In this document: one piece after another, positions 1 to 10,700 of the stretch
Layout of the letters: every line of letters starts with the position of its first letter
How positions within the stretch are numbered: the first letter of the stretch is position 1
Assembly: GCA_016795385.1 (NCBI GenBank)
Contig: JAEUHI010000043.1
Coordinates: 205,990-269,989, forward strand
Reading direction: 5' to 3'
From: Verrucomicrobiales bacterium
Lineage (GTDB): Bacteria; Verrucomicrobiota; Verrucomicrobiia; Verrucomicrobiales; DEV007
DNA length: 64,000 nucleotides
The notes under the pieces: generated by a model
What the model saw: the letters and a program-made list of their open reading frames with translations, nothing else
What the model was told of the DNA's origin: nothing
Databases searched by the model: none
Program-made: the position numbers and the translations under genes

Positions 1-1000
1 TGTAGTAGCTGATGAACAGCTCCATGATGTAGGCGTAGCCCACGATCGTCCCCGTCAGGAGGATGATCTTCGCCATGTTGTCGATGTGTTTCGCGGTGAT
101 GAGGTCCTCGAGCCCGTAGAGTTTGCGCACGGGAAGCATGAGGGTGAGCACCATCGCGAATCCGCCGAAGATGGCACCCGCCACGAAATAGGGAGGGAAG
201 ATCGTCGTGTGCCAGCCAGGAACCACCGACGTCGCGAAGTCGAAGGAGACGACGGAGTGCACCGAGAGAACGAGTGGCGTCGAGAGAGCCGCAAGAATCA
301 GGTAGGCCATCTCGTAGTGACGCCACTGGCGGTTGCCACCGCGCCAGCCGAGGGCGAAGAATCCGTAAAGTTTCTTGGCGAGCCCCTTGGCACGATCACG
401 AAGCGTCGCGAGATCGGGGATCAGCCCGATGTACCAGAAGAGAACCGAAACGGTGAAGTAGGTCGAAACCGCAAAGACGTCCCAGAGCAGCGGGCTCTTG
501 AAGTTCTGCCAGATCGCGTTCGAATTCGGAATCGGGGCGAGGAACCAGACCATCCAGAAACGACCGACGTGGAAACCCGGGAAAATCCCGGCACACATCA
601 CCGCGAAGATCGTCATGGCTTCCGAGGCACGGTTCACAGACGTCCGCCACTTCTGCCGGGTCAGGAAAAGAATGGCCGAGATGAGGGTCCCGGCGTGGCC
701 GATCCCGATCCAGAAGACGAAGTTCACGATGTCCCAACCCCAGGCGACGGGGTGGTTCATCCCCCACACCCCCACCCCGGTCGAAACGAGGTAGACGAGA
801 CTGAAGAGGAGACAGAAGAAGCCGAACACCGACGGGACGAAAAGCACCCACCAGATGAAGGGCTGGCGGTTTTCGACGATCCCGCAAATCCGGTCGGTGA
901 TCCATCCGAGGGAGCGGTTGTTGAGCACGAGCAGTTCGCGCGCCACTCCTTCCGCCTCGGAAGGGTGCACGGCTGCGTTCGCTTTGGAGTGATCTGCCAT
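1..1000 (-). CDS. actC: Alternative complex III subunit ActC, NrfD/PsrC-type quinol-interacting membrane protein (partial, C-terminus off the left edge)
   Basis: The frame reads from an ATG at 1000 leftwards to base 1 without a stop, giving 333 visible residues; the end lies outside the window. The translation has at least eight hydrophobic helices and the NrfD/PsrC style (for example the [18 protein letters not shown] stretch near residue 90 and a conserved FHVGRFW near 150). In this family the protein spans the membrane and oxidises menaquinol/ubiquinol. In alternative complex III (ACIII) it sits beside the iron-sulfur protein ActB and the pentaheme ActA, which are encoded directly upstream in the same direction with gaps of 19 and 39 bases. 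It is therefore ActC rather than a polysulfide reductase subunit. The remaining act genes (actD, actE, actF) should lie to the left. Confidence 0.93.
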   Translation of the reverse strand, partial: MADHSKANAAVHPSEAEGVARELLVLNNRSLGWITDRICGIVENRQPFIWWVLFVPSVFGFFCLLFSLVYLVSTGVGVWGMNHPVAWGWDIVNFVFWIGIGHAGTLISAILFLTRQKWRTSVNRASEAMTIFAVMCAGIFPGFHVGRFWMVWFLAPIPNSNAIWQNFKSPLLWDVFAVSTYFTVSVLFWYIGLIPDLATLRDRAKGLAKKLYGFFALGWRGGNRQWRHYEMAYLILAALSTPLVLSVHSVVSFDFATSVVPGWHTTIFPPYFVAGAIFGGFAMVLTLMLPVRKLYGLEDLITAKHIDNMAKIILLTGTIVGYAYIMELFISYY

Positions 1001-1019
1001 GGTCGGGGAAAGACTCGGA

Positions 1020-4000
1020 TTAATGCATCTGAGAGGTCACGGTACCCACGTACTCCGCCCCGGGCATCTTGGGGTTCGGATTCTTGATGCGGGCGAGGTA
1101 GCTCGTCCTCGGGCGGGTGCCGATATACTTCAAAAGGTCGTAGTTGCGAGGGTTTTTCTTGGCCTCGATGATTTTGTCGCCGACCGCCTTGAGGTTGCCG
1201 AACGTGATCGCCCCGGCGCTGCAGGCATCCTGACAGGCCACCGTGAAGGAGTTCGCTTTCACCTGCACGTCGGCGGAATCCCGGGCCGCCGCCTTGGCTG
1301 CGATCTTCGCGGTGTTGATGCGCTGCACGCAATAAGTGCACTTCTCGATGACCCCGCGCATCCGCACGGTGACGTTCGGGTTCTTCTGAAGCTGCTGGGT
1401 CGTCGTCGCATTGCCGGCGACGGGCGCAAGAGGGCCGAAGACCAAGCCGCTCGCTTCGACTCCTCCAACCGTGATCTTCTCGATCGGACGCTTGTTGTAA
1501 TCGTAGTAATTGAAACGACGCGCCTTGTAGGGGCAGTTGTTCGCGCAATAACGGGTGCCGATACAGCGGTTGTAGGTCATCGCATTCAGACCGTCGCCGG
1601 TGTGAACCGTGGCATTGACCGGGCAGACCGTTTCGCACGGAGCGCTCTCGCACTGCTGGCAGGCCACCGGCTGCGGAATCATCTCGATCTGATCGTCGTC
1701 CACGGGACGCTTACCGGGTTCGATCTTCGTCTTTTCTTTCCCGGCGATGTAATCAAAGACATTGCCGAGTTCGGCGACCGTCTCTTTGTCCTTCGGACTG
1801 GTGAAATAGCGATCCATCCGGATCCAGTGCATCTCACGGCCATTGATGACCTGCTCCTTGCCGACGATCGGGATGTTGTTTTCCGACTGGCAGGCAATCA
1901 CGCACGCGTTGCAACCGATGCAGGTGTTGAGGTCAACCGTCATCGCCCACTGATGATGGGGATCGACACGAAACTCGTGACCCGCAAGGATCCCGACGAT
2001 CGGACCTTCGGGCACCTCGGCCCCCATGTAATCAACCCCCTTGTAGAGCGAAATGTTTTCGGGGATGTGGCTGTCCATGCCCTGATACTGGGCGAAGACC
2101 GGGTCCTTCTTCAGCATCTCCACCGTGCCTTCGCGGGCGATGGCACGGCCCTCCATGCTGTAGTGCTCGGCAGTGAGCGCGAGAGCATGCTTGCGCTTGA
2201 GGGATTGCGCGACGACTCCCGGAACCACATAGGGTTGAACCGTGGTCATGAGAGGGTAGACATTGAAACCCACCCCTTGACTGACCGTCTCGTCCGCGAG
2301 ATCCCCGTAATAACCGACGGCGAGAGTCACGACAAAATCAGCCTGACCGGGCACGCGCAAGATGGGAGCCTGGACCTTGCGGTCACCAACGGAGAGCTCC
2401 ACCAGATCACCATCTTCAAGACCAAGTTCGGCAGCCGTGAAGAAGCTGATCAAAGCCGCATTATCCCAGGTCAGCTTGGTGATCGGATCAGGGGCTTCCT
2501 GAAGCCAGCCATTGTTCACGAAGCGTCCGTCAAAAGTCGCGCTGCTCGCGGCGAGCACGACCTCAAGCCCCTGCGGATGAGGAAAATCAGGGATCGAAGC
2601 TTTCGCCAACGCGGCCACCTGTGCAGCCGGATCGCCGGTCATTGCTCCGGCCGGCAGCTGGATCTCTTTCGCGAATCCATCACGAAGGGTAAGGGTCCAA
2701 TCCTTGCCACCCGCCGCGGCATAAGCTGCCTTGACCCTTTCGTTCAGGGCCTTGCCGGAATCATCTTCCTGAATGAGAGAGAGCAGGAAGCGCTCGACCG
2801 AATAACCACCCCAAAGCGGATTGATCATCGGCTGCTGCACCGAATAAACGCCGGAAAGGCTGTAGTGGTCGCCCCAGGACTCCAGATAATGAGCACCAGG
2901 CACGTGCCACGTCGCGAGTTTGGCCGTCTCGTTGTAGCGGACACCCACATGAACGAGCGTCTTGAGAGCCTTGAGTTTTGCCGTGAGGCCGAGATTCGCC
3001 GGAGCATCGAAGGCCACATCGCCCTCATTAAGGACGAACAGGGTTTCCACCTCGCCCTTTTCCAACGCCGCGGAGAGGGCGGCAATCCCCTCGGAGGCAG
3101 GCAGCCCGTGATTGACCAGAGCAATCGAAGCCCCATAGGCGCCAAGAGCCTTGTTGGCAGCCGCCACGAGATAGTGCACCTCCACCGGCTGGCGCGAGCC
3201 GGCCACCAGAATCGCCTTCCCTTTCGAAGCCGCAAGGTCAGCCGCACACTCCCGGATCCAGGGCAAATTGTAGACCGCAGGGACCAGACGCGTCGCAACC
3301 GCATCGGCCATCGAAGAAAGAGAGGCATCGCCGAGGGCGGCACCCAATTCCTTCGCAATCAAGGCCGCCACAGGAAGCACCTGGGAAGCAGGGAGCCGAT
3401 AACGATGATCGGCCTGACCACCCGTCACGGTAAAGGACGGCTCAATCGAATAGAGGCGCGACATGCCTCCCTCACGATCCGGGTGACGGGTCGCCGAGAA
3501 CTCCGCCGTCGAATCCTCACCGACCGGATCATTGCCAAGAAAGTCACAGTCGAGCGAGAGAACCCGATCCACGGAGGAGAGATTCACCACCGGGAGCACC
3601 CCGGCGCCGTAAAGAACTTCCGCAGCCGCCATCGCTCCAGCGGGAGCCAGGGCTTCGTAGGAAAAGAAGCGAATCCCCGGGGCCGCCTTCGCCAGATCGG
3701 CAAGAAGAGCCTTGCGCGTCGGAGATGTCGAAGGAGAAAGCAAGACGCCCGCCTTCGCCCCGGATTTCGCCTCACGGAAAGGCTTGAGGAACCCCTCTTC
3801 AAAATCCTGGCGCACCGTCGCCTTCCCACCCTTGCGATAACCTCGTGAGCGATCCTGGTCGTAAAGGTCGAGAATCGAAGCCTGAGTGAACGCCGTCGAG
3901 CCACCACCGGTCGCCGGATGAAGCCGGTTCCCATCCACCTTCGTCGGCCGCCCCTCGTGAGTCGTCACCACAAGCGGGTCACATCCAAGTCCGCCCAGAC

Positions 4001-4307
4001 GAGGCTTGGCGGTCGAGTAATAAAGGGCCTTGCCCGGAATCACCCACTCCACGTGGTCGTTGTAGGGCACAAGATGCTCGAGAGGACGGCTGCATGCCAC
4101 CCCGAATCCCGCAAGCGCGGTCGAAGCGCCCATCAACTTCAGGAATCCGCGGCGGGATGAATCATCAAGCTCCAGCTCGCCGGCACCTTGGGGAAACTCG
4201 CGCTCCAACCACCCCTTGAACTCAGGGGACCCCTCAAGCTCACCGAGACTCCGCCAATGGATCCGGGACACTTCCTCCTCGGATGGGTGTTGCCACTTAC
4301 GCTTCAT
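1020..4307 (-). CDS. actB: Alternative complex III subunit ActB, molybdopterin-oxidoreductase-like/iron-sulfur fusion protein
   Basis: Product of 1095 residues. Residues 51-57 form a twin-arginine motif (SRRGFLK) followed by a hydrophobic stretch, so it is predicted to be Tat-exported. Residues from about 85 to 740 resemble the molybdopterin oxidoreductase fold; ACIII members of this family are known to lack the cofactor. The C-terminal third is ferredoxin-like with four cysteine groups: [11 protein letters not shown] near 796, [13 protein letters not shown] near 886, [12 protein letters not shown] near 917, and CTYC near 988 with CQDAC near 1026, enough for several cubane or [3Fe-4S] centres. 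This fusion is characteristic of ActB and differs from separate PsrA/PsrB-type subunits. It carries electrons from ActC quinol oxidation towards ActA. It sits 39 bases after actA and 19 bases before actC. Confidence 0.95.
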   Translation of the reverse strand: MKRKWQHPSEEEVSRIHWRSLGELEGSPEFKGWLEREFPQGAGELELDDSSRRGFLKLMGASTALAGFGVACSRPLEHLVPYNDHVEWVIPGKALYYSTAKPRLGGLGCDPLVVTTHEGRPTKVDGNRLHPATGGGSTAFTQASILDLYDQDRSRGYRKGGKATVRQDFEEGFLKPFREAKSGAKAGVLLSPSTSPTRKALLADLAKAAPGIRFFSYEALAPAGAMAAAEVLYGAGVLPVVNLSSVDRVLSLDCDFLGNDPVGEDSTAEFSATRHPDREGGMSRLYSIEPSFTVTGGQADHRYRLPASQVLPVAALIAKELGAALGDASLSSMADAVATRLVPAVYNLPWIRECAADLAASKGKAILVAGSRQPVEVHYLVAAANKALGAYGASIALVNHGLPASEGIAALSAALEKGEVETLFVLNEGDVAFDAPANLGLTAKLKALKTLVHVGVRYNETAKLATWHVPGAHYLESWGDHYSLSGVYSVQQPMINPLWGGYSVERFLLSLIQEDDSGKALNERVKAAYAAAGGKDWTLTLRDGFAKEIQLPAGAMTGDPAAQVAALAKASIPDFPHPQGLEVVLAASSATFDGRFVNNGWLQEAPDPITKLTWDNAALISFFTAAELGLEDGDLVELSVGDRKVQAPILRVPGQADFVVTLAVGYYGDLADETVSQGVGFNVYPLMTTVQPYVVPGVVAQSLKRKHALALTAEHYSMEGRAIAREGTVEMLKKDPVFAQYQGMDSHIPENISLYKGVDYMGAEVPEGPIVGILAGHEFRVDPHHQWAMTVDLNTCIGCNACVIACQSENNIPIVGKEQVINGREMHWIRMDRYFTSPKDKETVAELGNVFDYIAGKEKTKIEPGKRPVDDDQIEMIPQPVACQQCESAPCETVCPVNATVHTGDGLNAMTYNRCIGTRYCANNCPYKARRFNYYDYNKRPIEKITVGGVEASGLVFGPLAPVAGNATTTQQLQKNPNVTVRMRGVIEKCTYCVQRINTAKIAAKAAARDSADVQVKANSFTVACQDACSAGAITFGNLKAVGDKIIEAKKNPRNYDLLKYIGTRPRTSYLARIKNPNPKMPGAEYVGTVTSQMH

Positions 4308-4346
4308 TCGAAATTCGTTCAGATCGTCGTTGGGACTCCTCGGGAA

Positions 4347-5108
4347 TCAATGGTGACAGGCCGCGCAATCCTGCGGAGGATGCACCCCCCAAGCCTTCTG
4401 AAGGTGGGCCCCGATCAACTCGCGGTCCCACTTCTTGCCTTCGTCGGCTTTCTTCAATTCCTCAACCGGCGCCTTCGTCTTGCCAGCGACGTAGGCGTAG
4501 AAAGCCTCCGGATCAAGATCGTCCGCCGTCCATGCAAGGTTCGTGATCTGATCCAAGGGACGAAGCACCTTGCCCGGATCGCGGTGACACTCAAGGCACC
4601 AGCTCATGCTCAACGGCTTGGCGTGGTAAACAACCGGCATTTCGTCAATCCGACCGTGGCACTCGACACAACTCACCCCGCGATTGACGTGGGCCTGGTG
4701 GCTGAAATGGGCGTAGTCCGGGACCTTGTGAAGCTGCACCCACTCGATCGGTTTCCCGGTATAATTCTCGTAGTTCGGATCCATTGCCTGACGGAGCGGC
4801 TCCAGCTTCGGAGAGTCCGATTTCACCTTTCCCGGACCGTGGCAGTTCCAGCAAACTTGGGCCGCCGGGATGTTCGAATGAGGCGAGTTCTCGACCTGGC
4901 TGTGGCAGTAACGGCAATCCATGCCCAACTGACCGGCGTGGAGACTGTGATCAAAGGGGATCGGCTGCTGCGGCATGTAACCGACCCGCGTGTATTTCGG
5001 GGTCCAGGAGTACCATGCGACCGCGACAACGCAGGTCCCGAGGGCGCCGAGCCCCACGAGAATCTTGATCGCCAGAAGGTTCGTCCAACGCGGAAAAATG
5101 TTGCCCAT
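4347..5108 (-). CDS. actA: Alternative complex III subunit ActA, membrane-anchored pentaheme cytochrome c
   Basis: Residues 12-32 form a single N-terminal membrane anchor, and five CxxCH haem motifs follow: CRYCH near 65, CWNCH near 86, CVECH near 147, CLECH near 171 and CAACH at the extreme C-terminus. Pentahaem content plus the position directly before actB identifies ActA. I chose the ATG at 5108 (MGNIFPRW) because a GGAGGT lies about 12 bases upstream. An in-frame ATG at 5129 would place that GGAGGT inside the coding sequence. It is the first gene of the act operon, and a perfect CRP/FNR-type palindrome lies 27-50 bases upstream of the start. Confidence 0.93.
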   Translation of the reverse strand: MGNIFPRWTNLLAIKILVGLGALGTCVVAVAWYSWTPKYTRVGYMPQQPIPFDHSLHAGQLGMDCRYCHSQVENSPHSNIPAAQVCWNCHGPGKVKSDSPKLEPLRQAMDPNYENYTGKPIEWVQLHKVPDYAHFSHQAHVNRGVSCVECHGRIDEMPVVYHAKPLSMSWCLECHRDPGKVLRPLDQITNLAWTADDLDPEAFYAYVAGKTKAPVEELKKADEGKKWDRELIGAHLQKAWGVHPPQDCAACHH

Positions 5109-5134
5109 GTCGTGCAGAAGACCTCCCACTTAAT

Positions 5135-5158
5135 CGCTTGTGAAAAATTTCACAAGCG
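5135..5158 (-). promoter_or_regulatory. CRP/FNR-type palindromic operator before actA
   Basis: Two 11-base arms (CGCTTGTGAAA at 5135-5145 and TTTCACAAGCG at 5148-5158) are perfect reverse complements around a two-base centre. The core is TGTGA at 5139-5143, six bases, then TCACA at 5150-5154, exactly the spacing of the CRP consensus. It lies between the end of the Verru_Chthon cassette and actA, close to the actA start codon. No regulator gene is present here, so the binding protein is inferred. Confidence 0.6.
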
Positions 5159-5363
5159 TTTTTTCGAAGGAAATTTGAACGTCCCGCAGGCTCTGGATTC
5201 CAATCGGCACCTTGGGCGAAATCCTCAAGAAAACCTCTTCCGACGTCCCCGCCGCGGCCACATGGGAACAACTCATGCCCCCCACGTATTCGCCATCATC
5301 GGGGGAAAGAATGCAATCTTCCCAGAAGTGGCATTTTTGCGGCCGACCACGCGAGACCAATTC

Positions 5364-6056
5364 TCAAGGTCGAAACTCGCTGACCTGACCGTTGTAGGGA
5401 TTGACCTGGAGACAAAGGTAGTTGTCAGGACTCCGTGAGGCCAATGCCCCTTCTCCCTGGACCAAGGTGATGTACCACGTATCCTGGCTGCTGGTGCGGA
5501 ACGGAAGATCCGTCGAACCATCCGGACGGAACCTGAACGCGACGTACTTCGTCATCATGAGACGCCCCCCCTCCCCGGAAGGAGCTTCAGCCATCCCTGC
5601 GGTGGGGGAAAGGAAACCAAACTTGGTGTCACCCTCGCGTCCGGAGTTCGCACGAGGATCGAGCAGCGTGCTCAAACCCGGATGTACGGCAACGGGCGCA
5701 CGCACCCGAAAATACTGGCTCACGGGAGCCAGCACTCCCTCGGCATTGTATTGAAACAATTGGAAGGCACGAAACGACTCGTCCGGGCGGGCGCTGGACG
5801 GATCGGCCATCAAGAAAAAGCGCACCTCCACGTCCGCGCTTTTCGAGATCGCGGTCTGCTGGGCAAAAGTGAGTTGGTTCCGAAGCAGTTGCCCTTCGCC
5901 GGTGAGCGAACTTGACGAAATCAAGCTGAACAAATTCGGTGCCGCAAATGCCATGAGAAGCCCGACGACACCGAGCACGACCATCAATTCAATCAACGAG
6001 AAACCGCGCGAGCGGAAGTGGAGGGAAGCTTTCATGTATCTAAAGGACTCAATCAT
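5364..6056 (-). CDS. Verru_Chthon cassette protein D, type IV pilin-like protein
   Basis: 230 residues. A prepilin-type N-terminus (RGFSLIELMVVLG) begins near residue 17: the peptidase would cut after Gly and the Phe would be methylated, followed by a hydrophobic helix. The rest is a soluble domain without familiar catalytic motifs. It is the last gene of the A-B-C-D order, nine bases after gene C. ATG at 6056 is used; an in-frame ATG at 6035 (MKASLHF) gives a leader of more usual length and could be the true start. The cassette families are known as recurrent, multi-copy, uncharacterised pseudopilin sets in Verrucomicrobia. The 230 bases between its stop and actA hold the palindrome above and no gene that I can support. 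Confidence 0.82.
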   Translation of the reverse strand: MIESFRYMKASLHFRSRGFSLIELMVVLGVVGLLMAFAAPNLFSLISSSSLTGEGQLLRNQLTFAQQTAISKSADVEVRFFLMADPSSARPDESFRAFQLFQYNAEGVLAPVSQYFRVRAPVAVHPGLSTLLDPRANSGREGDTKFGFLSPTAGMAEAPSGEGGRLMMTKYVAFRFRPDGSTDLPFRTSSQDTWYITLVQGEGALASRSPDNYLCLQVNPYNGQVSEFRP

Positions 6057-6065
6057 CCGGTGATT

Positions 6066-7115
6066 TCAGGTGCTCCATTTTGAACTTCTCAACAAAACGA
6101 GCGAGCTGAAAATCTTATGACTCACTTTCAGCTCGTTCAGCGCCGCCGATACCCTCTGGACGTCTTCGGTATAATTCTGCGTGGAACTGAAGGCGCCTGT
6201 CAGCGCTCCGGTCAATTCCGCAGGGATGGATCCGTCCCGGTCAAATCGAACCGCCGCGGCCTCATCAATCGCCACCATCGTCACACGGACGAGCGGGGGA
6301 ACTTGCTGCGCGAACTCTTCCCGGTCCTCTGACTGATCGTTGGTGTCGAACTCGTATCTCGGCGCGATGCGGCTGAAGGTGGCTTCCCGGGTGGTCGTAC
6401 CAACCTCCAACGAATCACGGGGTGTTACCACAACCGTGAGGATGTTCTCGGCTAGAGGATTCAAGTGTGACTCGAAGGTCCCCTCTCCCACGCTCAGGGC
6501 CTGCTTGTACCATCCCTGGAAGTCCTGCGGCTGCCCTTTTTCGATCTCTTCCTGACCATCGGCAAAAACCTGGTTGGACTCTGCCGGAGGCCGGAATTCC
6601 ATAAGACGGAAGCGGTAGCGATCCCGGGCCTGCACGAAACTCGGCTTGAACGCCTTGTCGCTCCCGAAGGCCACGAAATATCCCCGCCCATTGAACAGAT
6701 TGTTGAGGTTCCTGTAGGTGCTGGAGAAGCCCAGCGGCGCTTGGAAGAAGATCGCCTGACCAACCGGTTGCTGGGTTGCGCTGCCGCCCAGGCGGGCAGC
6801 GTCCATCGTGATGAAGTGGAGCTCCGAGGTACGGAAATACCCATCGAAAAGCCCGTCCGAGTCTTTGTCACGAAGCTCCCAATACGTGTTCAACGAAGCT
6901 TGGCCGATGTTCTTCGTCATCACATCGAAGGCAACACGCGCCTCGCGGAACTGGCTGATCCGACTTTCGGAGAACCGCCAACTCTTCTGGATCTGATCCA
7001 AAAGTGCCGTCAACATGAGCATGAGGACCGTCAGGATCCCCATGGCGACCATCAATTCAATCAAGGAGAAGCCGGATGCCGCAGCGCGAGCACGGGGGGA
7101 GAAAAAAGTTTTCAT
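6066..7115 (-). CDS. Verru_Chthon cassette protein C, type IV pilin-like protein
   Basis: 349 residues with a prepilin leader and helix near residues 15-40 (SGFSLIELMVAMGILTVLM). The Glu at position 5 of the mature protein, needed for pilin assembly, is present. The soluble part is long for a pseudopilin, comparable with minor pseudopilins such as GspJ. Its start lies three bases after the stop of gene B, implying translational coupling. Function is unknown beyond expected assembly in a pseudopilus. Confidence 0.82.
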   Translation of the reverse strand: MKTFFSPRARAAASGFSLIELMVAMGILTVLMLMLTALLDQIQKSWRFSESRISQFREARVAFDVMTKNIGQASLNTYWELRDKDSDGLFDGYFRTSELHFITMDAARLGGSATQQPVGQAIFFQAPLGFSSTYRNLNNLFNGRGYFVAFGSDKAFKPSFVQARDRYRFRLMEFRPPAESNQVFADGQEEIEKGQPQDFQGWYKQALSVGEGTFESHLNPLAENILTVVVTPRDSLEVGTTTREATFSRIAPRYEFDTNDQSEDREEFAQQVPPLVRVTMVAIDEAAAVRFDRDGSIPAELTGALTGAFSSTQNYTEDVQRVSAALNELKVSHKIFSSLVLLRSSKWST

Positions 7116-7118
7116 GAT

Positions 7119-7727
7119 TCACGATGAGAAGGCCTGCCCCATCTTGACGACGGTCGTCTGATAGGTCTGGATCAGGTGGGAATATTTGTCACTCCAGTCG
7201 AATTCATTTCCGAGTCCTGCGATCGCCACGATTTCAATGAGGACGGGACGCAGGAGCTTGCTCTGGGAGCCCCCTTTGTCAAAGCTGTAACCTCCGAAAC
7301 CGGCTCCTCCGACACTGTCCGGCAGTTTCTCCCCTGCCGCCAAGACGGAGACGCGCGCCGAATAGATGTGCTCGAAAGTACCCTTTGCCTGGGAACCCGA
7401 GCCGCGGTTATCGCCAAGCTCCTCGCCCTGGGCGTCAAAATAAACTTCCAGTTCGTCGTAGGTGTCCAATGCATCGAAGTCCGCAACCTGCAACTCGTTC
7501 AGGACTTGCTGGTGGATTCTGGCCATGATGGCCTCATCTCCCGCATCCCGCATGGTGTTCATGCCCTGCGGGATCATGCCGAGAAGGGTGACAACTGCGA
7601 CCGCCGCGATAGCCATCGCGATCGTTACCTCGATCAAGCTGAATCCAGCGACCTTGAGGCTTCGGGCGAAGTCCGGTGATTCGATTTGGAGTTTCATAAC
7701 CAAAGCTGGAGATTGCGAAGCGTTCAC
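7119..7727 (-). CDS. Verru_Chthon cassette protein B, type IV pilin-like protein
   Basis: 202 residues. The prepilin motif GFSLIEVTIAMAIAAVAVV lies near residues 28-46 and keeps the Phe+1 and Glu+5 positions. The ATG at 7727 overlaps the stop of gene A by four bases (ATGA), typical of coupled translation. An internal ATG at 7697 (MKLQIESP) would shorten the leader and is an alternative start. In size it resembles GspI/GspH-like minor pseudopilins. Confidence 0.82.
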   Translation of the reverse strand: MNASQSPALVMKLQIESPDFARSLKVAGFSLIEVTIAMAIAAVAVVTLLGMIPQGMNTMRDAGDEAIMARIHQQVLNELQVADFDALDTYDELEVYFDAQGEELGDNRGSGSQAKGTFEHIYSARVSVLAAGEKLPDSVGGAGFGGYSFDKGGSQSKLLRPVLIEIVAIAGLGNEFDWSDKYSHLIQTYQTTVVKMGQAFSS

Positions 7728-10700
7728 GGTGCGAAGCGGCGCGGATTGATCACGCGGAATCGATAGAATTCATCAATCGTGGGAGAGTTGGGATTCGCGA
7801 AGTCGGGCATCTCCCCATTGGGATCAACATAACGCTCCACGACCGACGATCCCCGGTATTCGGCTTGCACGGTGTCCGTGGAAGGACGCCAGTTGGCGTA
7901 ATCCGCATCACTATCGCGCCGCGCCTGCTTCAAGACCTGAGCACGGTAATGAACTTGGAAGGTGTTGGATTTGGTCGTCAAGCGGGTCTGAATGTTGGTG
8001 TAGGGGCGCTCGCGGCTGTTGTCTCCCACCAGCGAGTGATCGCGCCAATACTTTCCACTCTCCATATCGGGAACCCGTCCATCGTCGGTGACCTTCGGCG
8101 TGTAACTGCCAATCGAACCCGCGGCGCCGGCTTTGAGGCGCTTCGAAACCTCTTCGGGAACAAGGTGAATTTCACAAATCTCAGTCGATGTTTTGAACGC
8201 ATTCCTGCCGTTCTCAAAACGACGCTCGAACTGCTTCAATGTCTCCCCTTCAAGAATGACGGAACGCAGCCGCTTCAGTTGAAGAGCGCCTCCATAAGGA
8301 TTGTCCCGCCAATGGTAGCCCTCTCCACGACCTTTGTCGTGCTTGTAGCTGGTGTGCCACTCATTGGGGATGCACAGCATGAATTCCGAGCGGAACACCC
8401 CCCGCAAAGCAGTATCGCGGTGAACGTGAAGAAAGGGCAGAATCTGATAATTCATGTTGATTTTTCCGGCTGTCGAAAGCGGTTCGCTGATGGCATACGG
8501 CTCGACCACGGGCATCCAGAACAGATCCATGAACAAGTGATCCGGCGGGTCCTCTCCCCCTGCGGACTTACCGGCTCCAGGGTGCGAATAAAATCCGTTT
8601 CCAACCACATTCGGCCGGAATAGGAGTGTTTGCCACGGTCTCGGAGGTGTTGAGAAGAGCGAGGTGGGAAGAGAACCAAACATCCCCGGACCGGAAACGA
8701 TGCGATTCGGAGAAAAGTAGGAAGGACCACCTGACTCAGCGTATTCAGGGCTGCTGAAGTAGGGAAATTCACCGTAATTGCGACGAGAATCCCAATAATC
8801 AATCACCTCCTGAGTGAAGCGGGTTCTCAAGGAATGGGAATTCCCTTCATCCGGCTTGTTGATATACGGCCCATCAATCATCAAACCCGCACCATTGTCG
8901 AAATCCCCGTACAACTGGACCTCAGCGGACTTTGCTTCTCCAGAAAAGGGAAGCGGCGCCCTGTTCCTGTAGGGGCTGTGGGATTTGATTTGAGGCAGCG
9001 TCGGCACGATCAAGTAATCCTTGTTATTCTTCGAATTGAATCCAACCATGGCTTCACCATCTGAATTTGTGAAGGAATGAGCCATCGGCGTCTTCTTCCG
9101 GCCGTAGTCACGATGTTTTTTGAACAGTTCATCTTCCGGTTTGACAATCGCGCGGGACGCTACCACGCGCACATCACCATCTGGAATCGCCACGGACTGA
9201 ACAATGTCTCCCGGCCGGATATAGCGTCCGTCCCAGTGGATCGAATTCGACATCCTGCCGCGGGAGTTCAATCCCTTCTTCTCACCGGGGGATTTGAACC
9301 ACGAAGCTGGATTCGGGCTATTGTTCACCCATGTTCCACCTTTCAATTGGGCGGAAAATGCAGGAGAATCCCATGGATTACCGGGGTCTGCGGTCAGGCT
9401 TGCATCCTCCAAGGTTCCCAGGGAGTCGACCGACAGTTCGTAGAAGTCATTTACTCCCCCGGGCTGGGGCGGGGAAACGTAGGTGTCTGTCAGGTCAAAC
9501 TTAAAGCTTTCAAACTTCAACTCGATCGTCTGGACAAGAGATCTTGAATCGGCATCGTCTTCATCATCCTGTGCGGAGTTTTCGCAGAATTTTCCACCAT
9601 CATAGAATCGGAATTCGACATTCCCTTCCCGGAAATCAATACCGGTGCTCGAATTCACCTTGAAGGGCATCGTCACCAGATCGTAGCGATACGCTTGGGC
9701 CACGTCCTCCGGCGTGTTCTTCCCGATGGATCGAATCTTCTTCACCTCTCTGACGGCATCCTCAAGCTTATTATAGCCGCGATCAATTGGCGATAGGCGT
9801 GAGAAGATTCCGGGACTGGTGGCCCAAAGATTTCGCCACAGTTGGTTCCTGACCGAGGCGCCTGCGTTGGTGATTCCCTTTTCACCATGCACTTCGCGCG
9901 CTGCAAAGGTGAAGGAAAATGGAATAAGGCCACCGTATGCCCGCGAACCGGACTCCTGAACCGGCTTCACCCAGTTTGTCGCCCATACAAAACCTCTATC
10001 CAGTTCGTCGTCGTCCGAATACCCACCATAGTTTCCCGGATGGTCTCCAAATCCAAAGAACCCGAAATCCTGGTCAGCACCCTTGAATGTCAGGTCACCA
10101 CTCCGTTTCTCGATCTCGATCTCCATGTTGGGATTGATGCTAACCCAACCGATACTGGGGCAGAATAAATTGAAGACAAAGGTCGACTGGACAAGGCGCT
10201 CACCTTCAAGAAGTCGCATTTTCTCGCAACCCGCCTTGGTGATGAGACCACGTTCGAATTTGTTTGCCGTGGGATCCGCGAGGACGGCTTGCGCATAATC
10301 GGGATCAAGGAAAGCGAGTTGCCAGTTCCACTGAGTCTCATCAAAAGCCGCCTTGAATTCTTCGGGATCCGACATCTCCAGCGCCACAAGCCATCCAGGC
10401 CAAAAGGACTTGTCTCCGCCCTGCGTCACATTTACGGGAAGTGGAGGCAGATTGGTATAGGCTCGCCCACCACCCGGAGTCTGTCCGTGTCGCCCGTTGT
10501 ATCCATTTACACCCGGATAGCGGGGGTGATGATTCCTCACGTCTGGGTCATCAGCGGGTGTCCCGACCGAAGCGACAATAACCCCGGCGCTCGCGAGCGT
10601 AAAGAAACGCCCCATTCCCTTGGTCGTCACACCACCGGCCTGGATCACAAGAGGGGTCACCTGTCCATGCCCTTTGTGACCGAATCCATTGTTAAACTTG

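Noticed and set aside
999..3848. 949-codon plus-strand open frame
   Set aside because: It is antisense to actB, which has a full set of haem/iron-sulfur and family motifs; the plus-strand translation is Arg/His-rich without family features.
5130..5360. 76-codon minus-strand frame before actA
   Set aside because: No family, no ribosome site, and it spans the palindromic operator; treated as intergenic.
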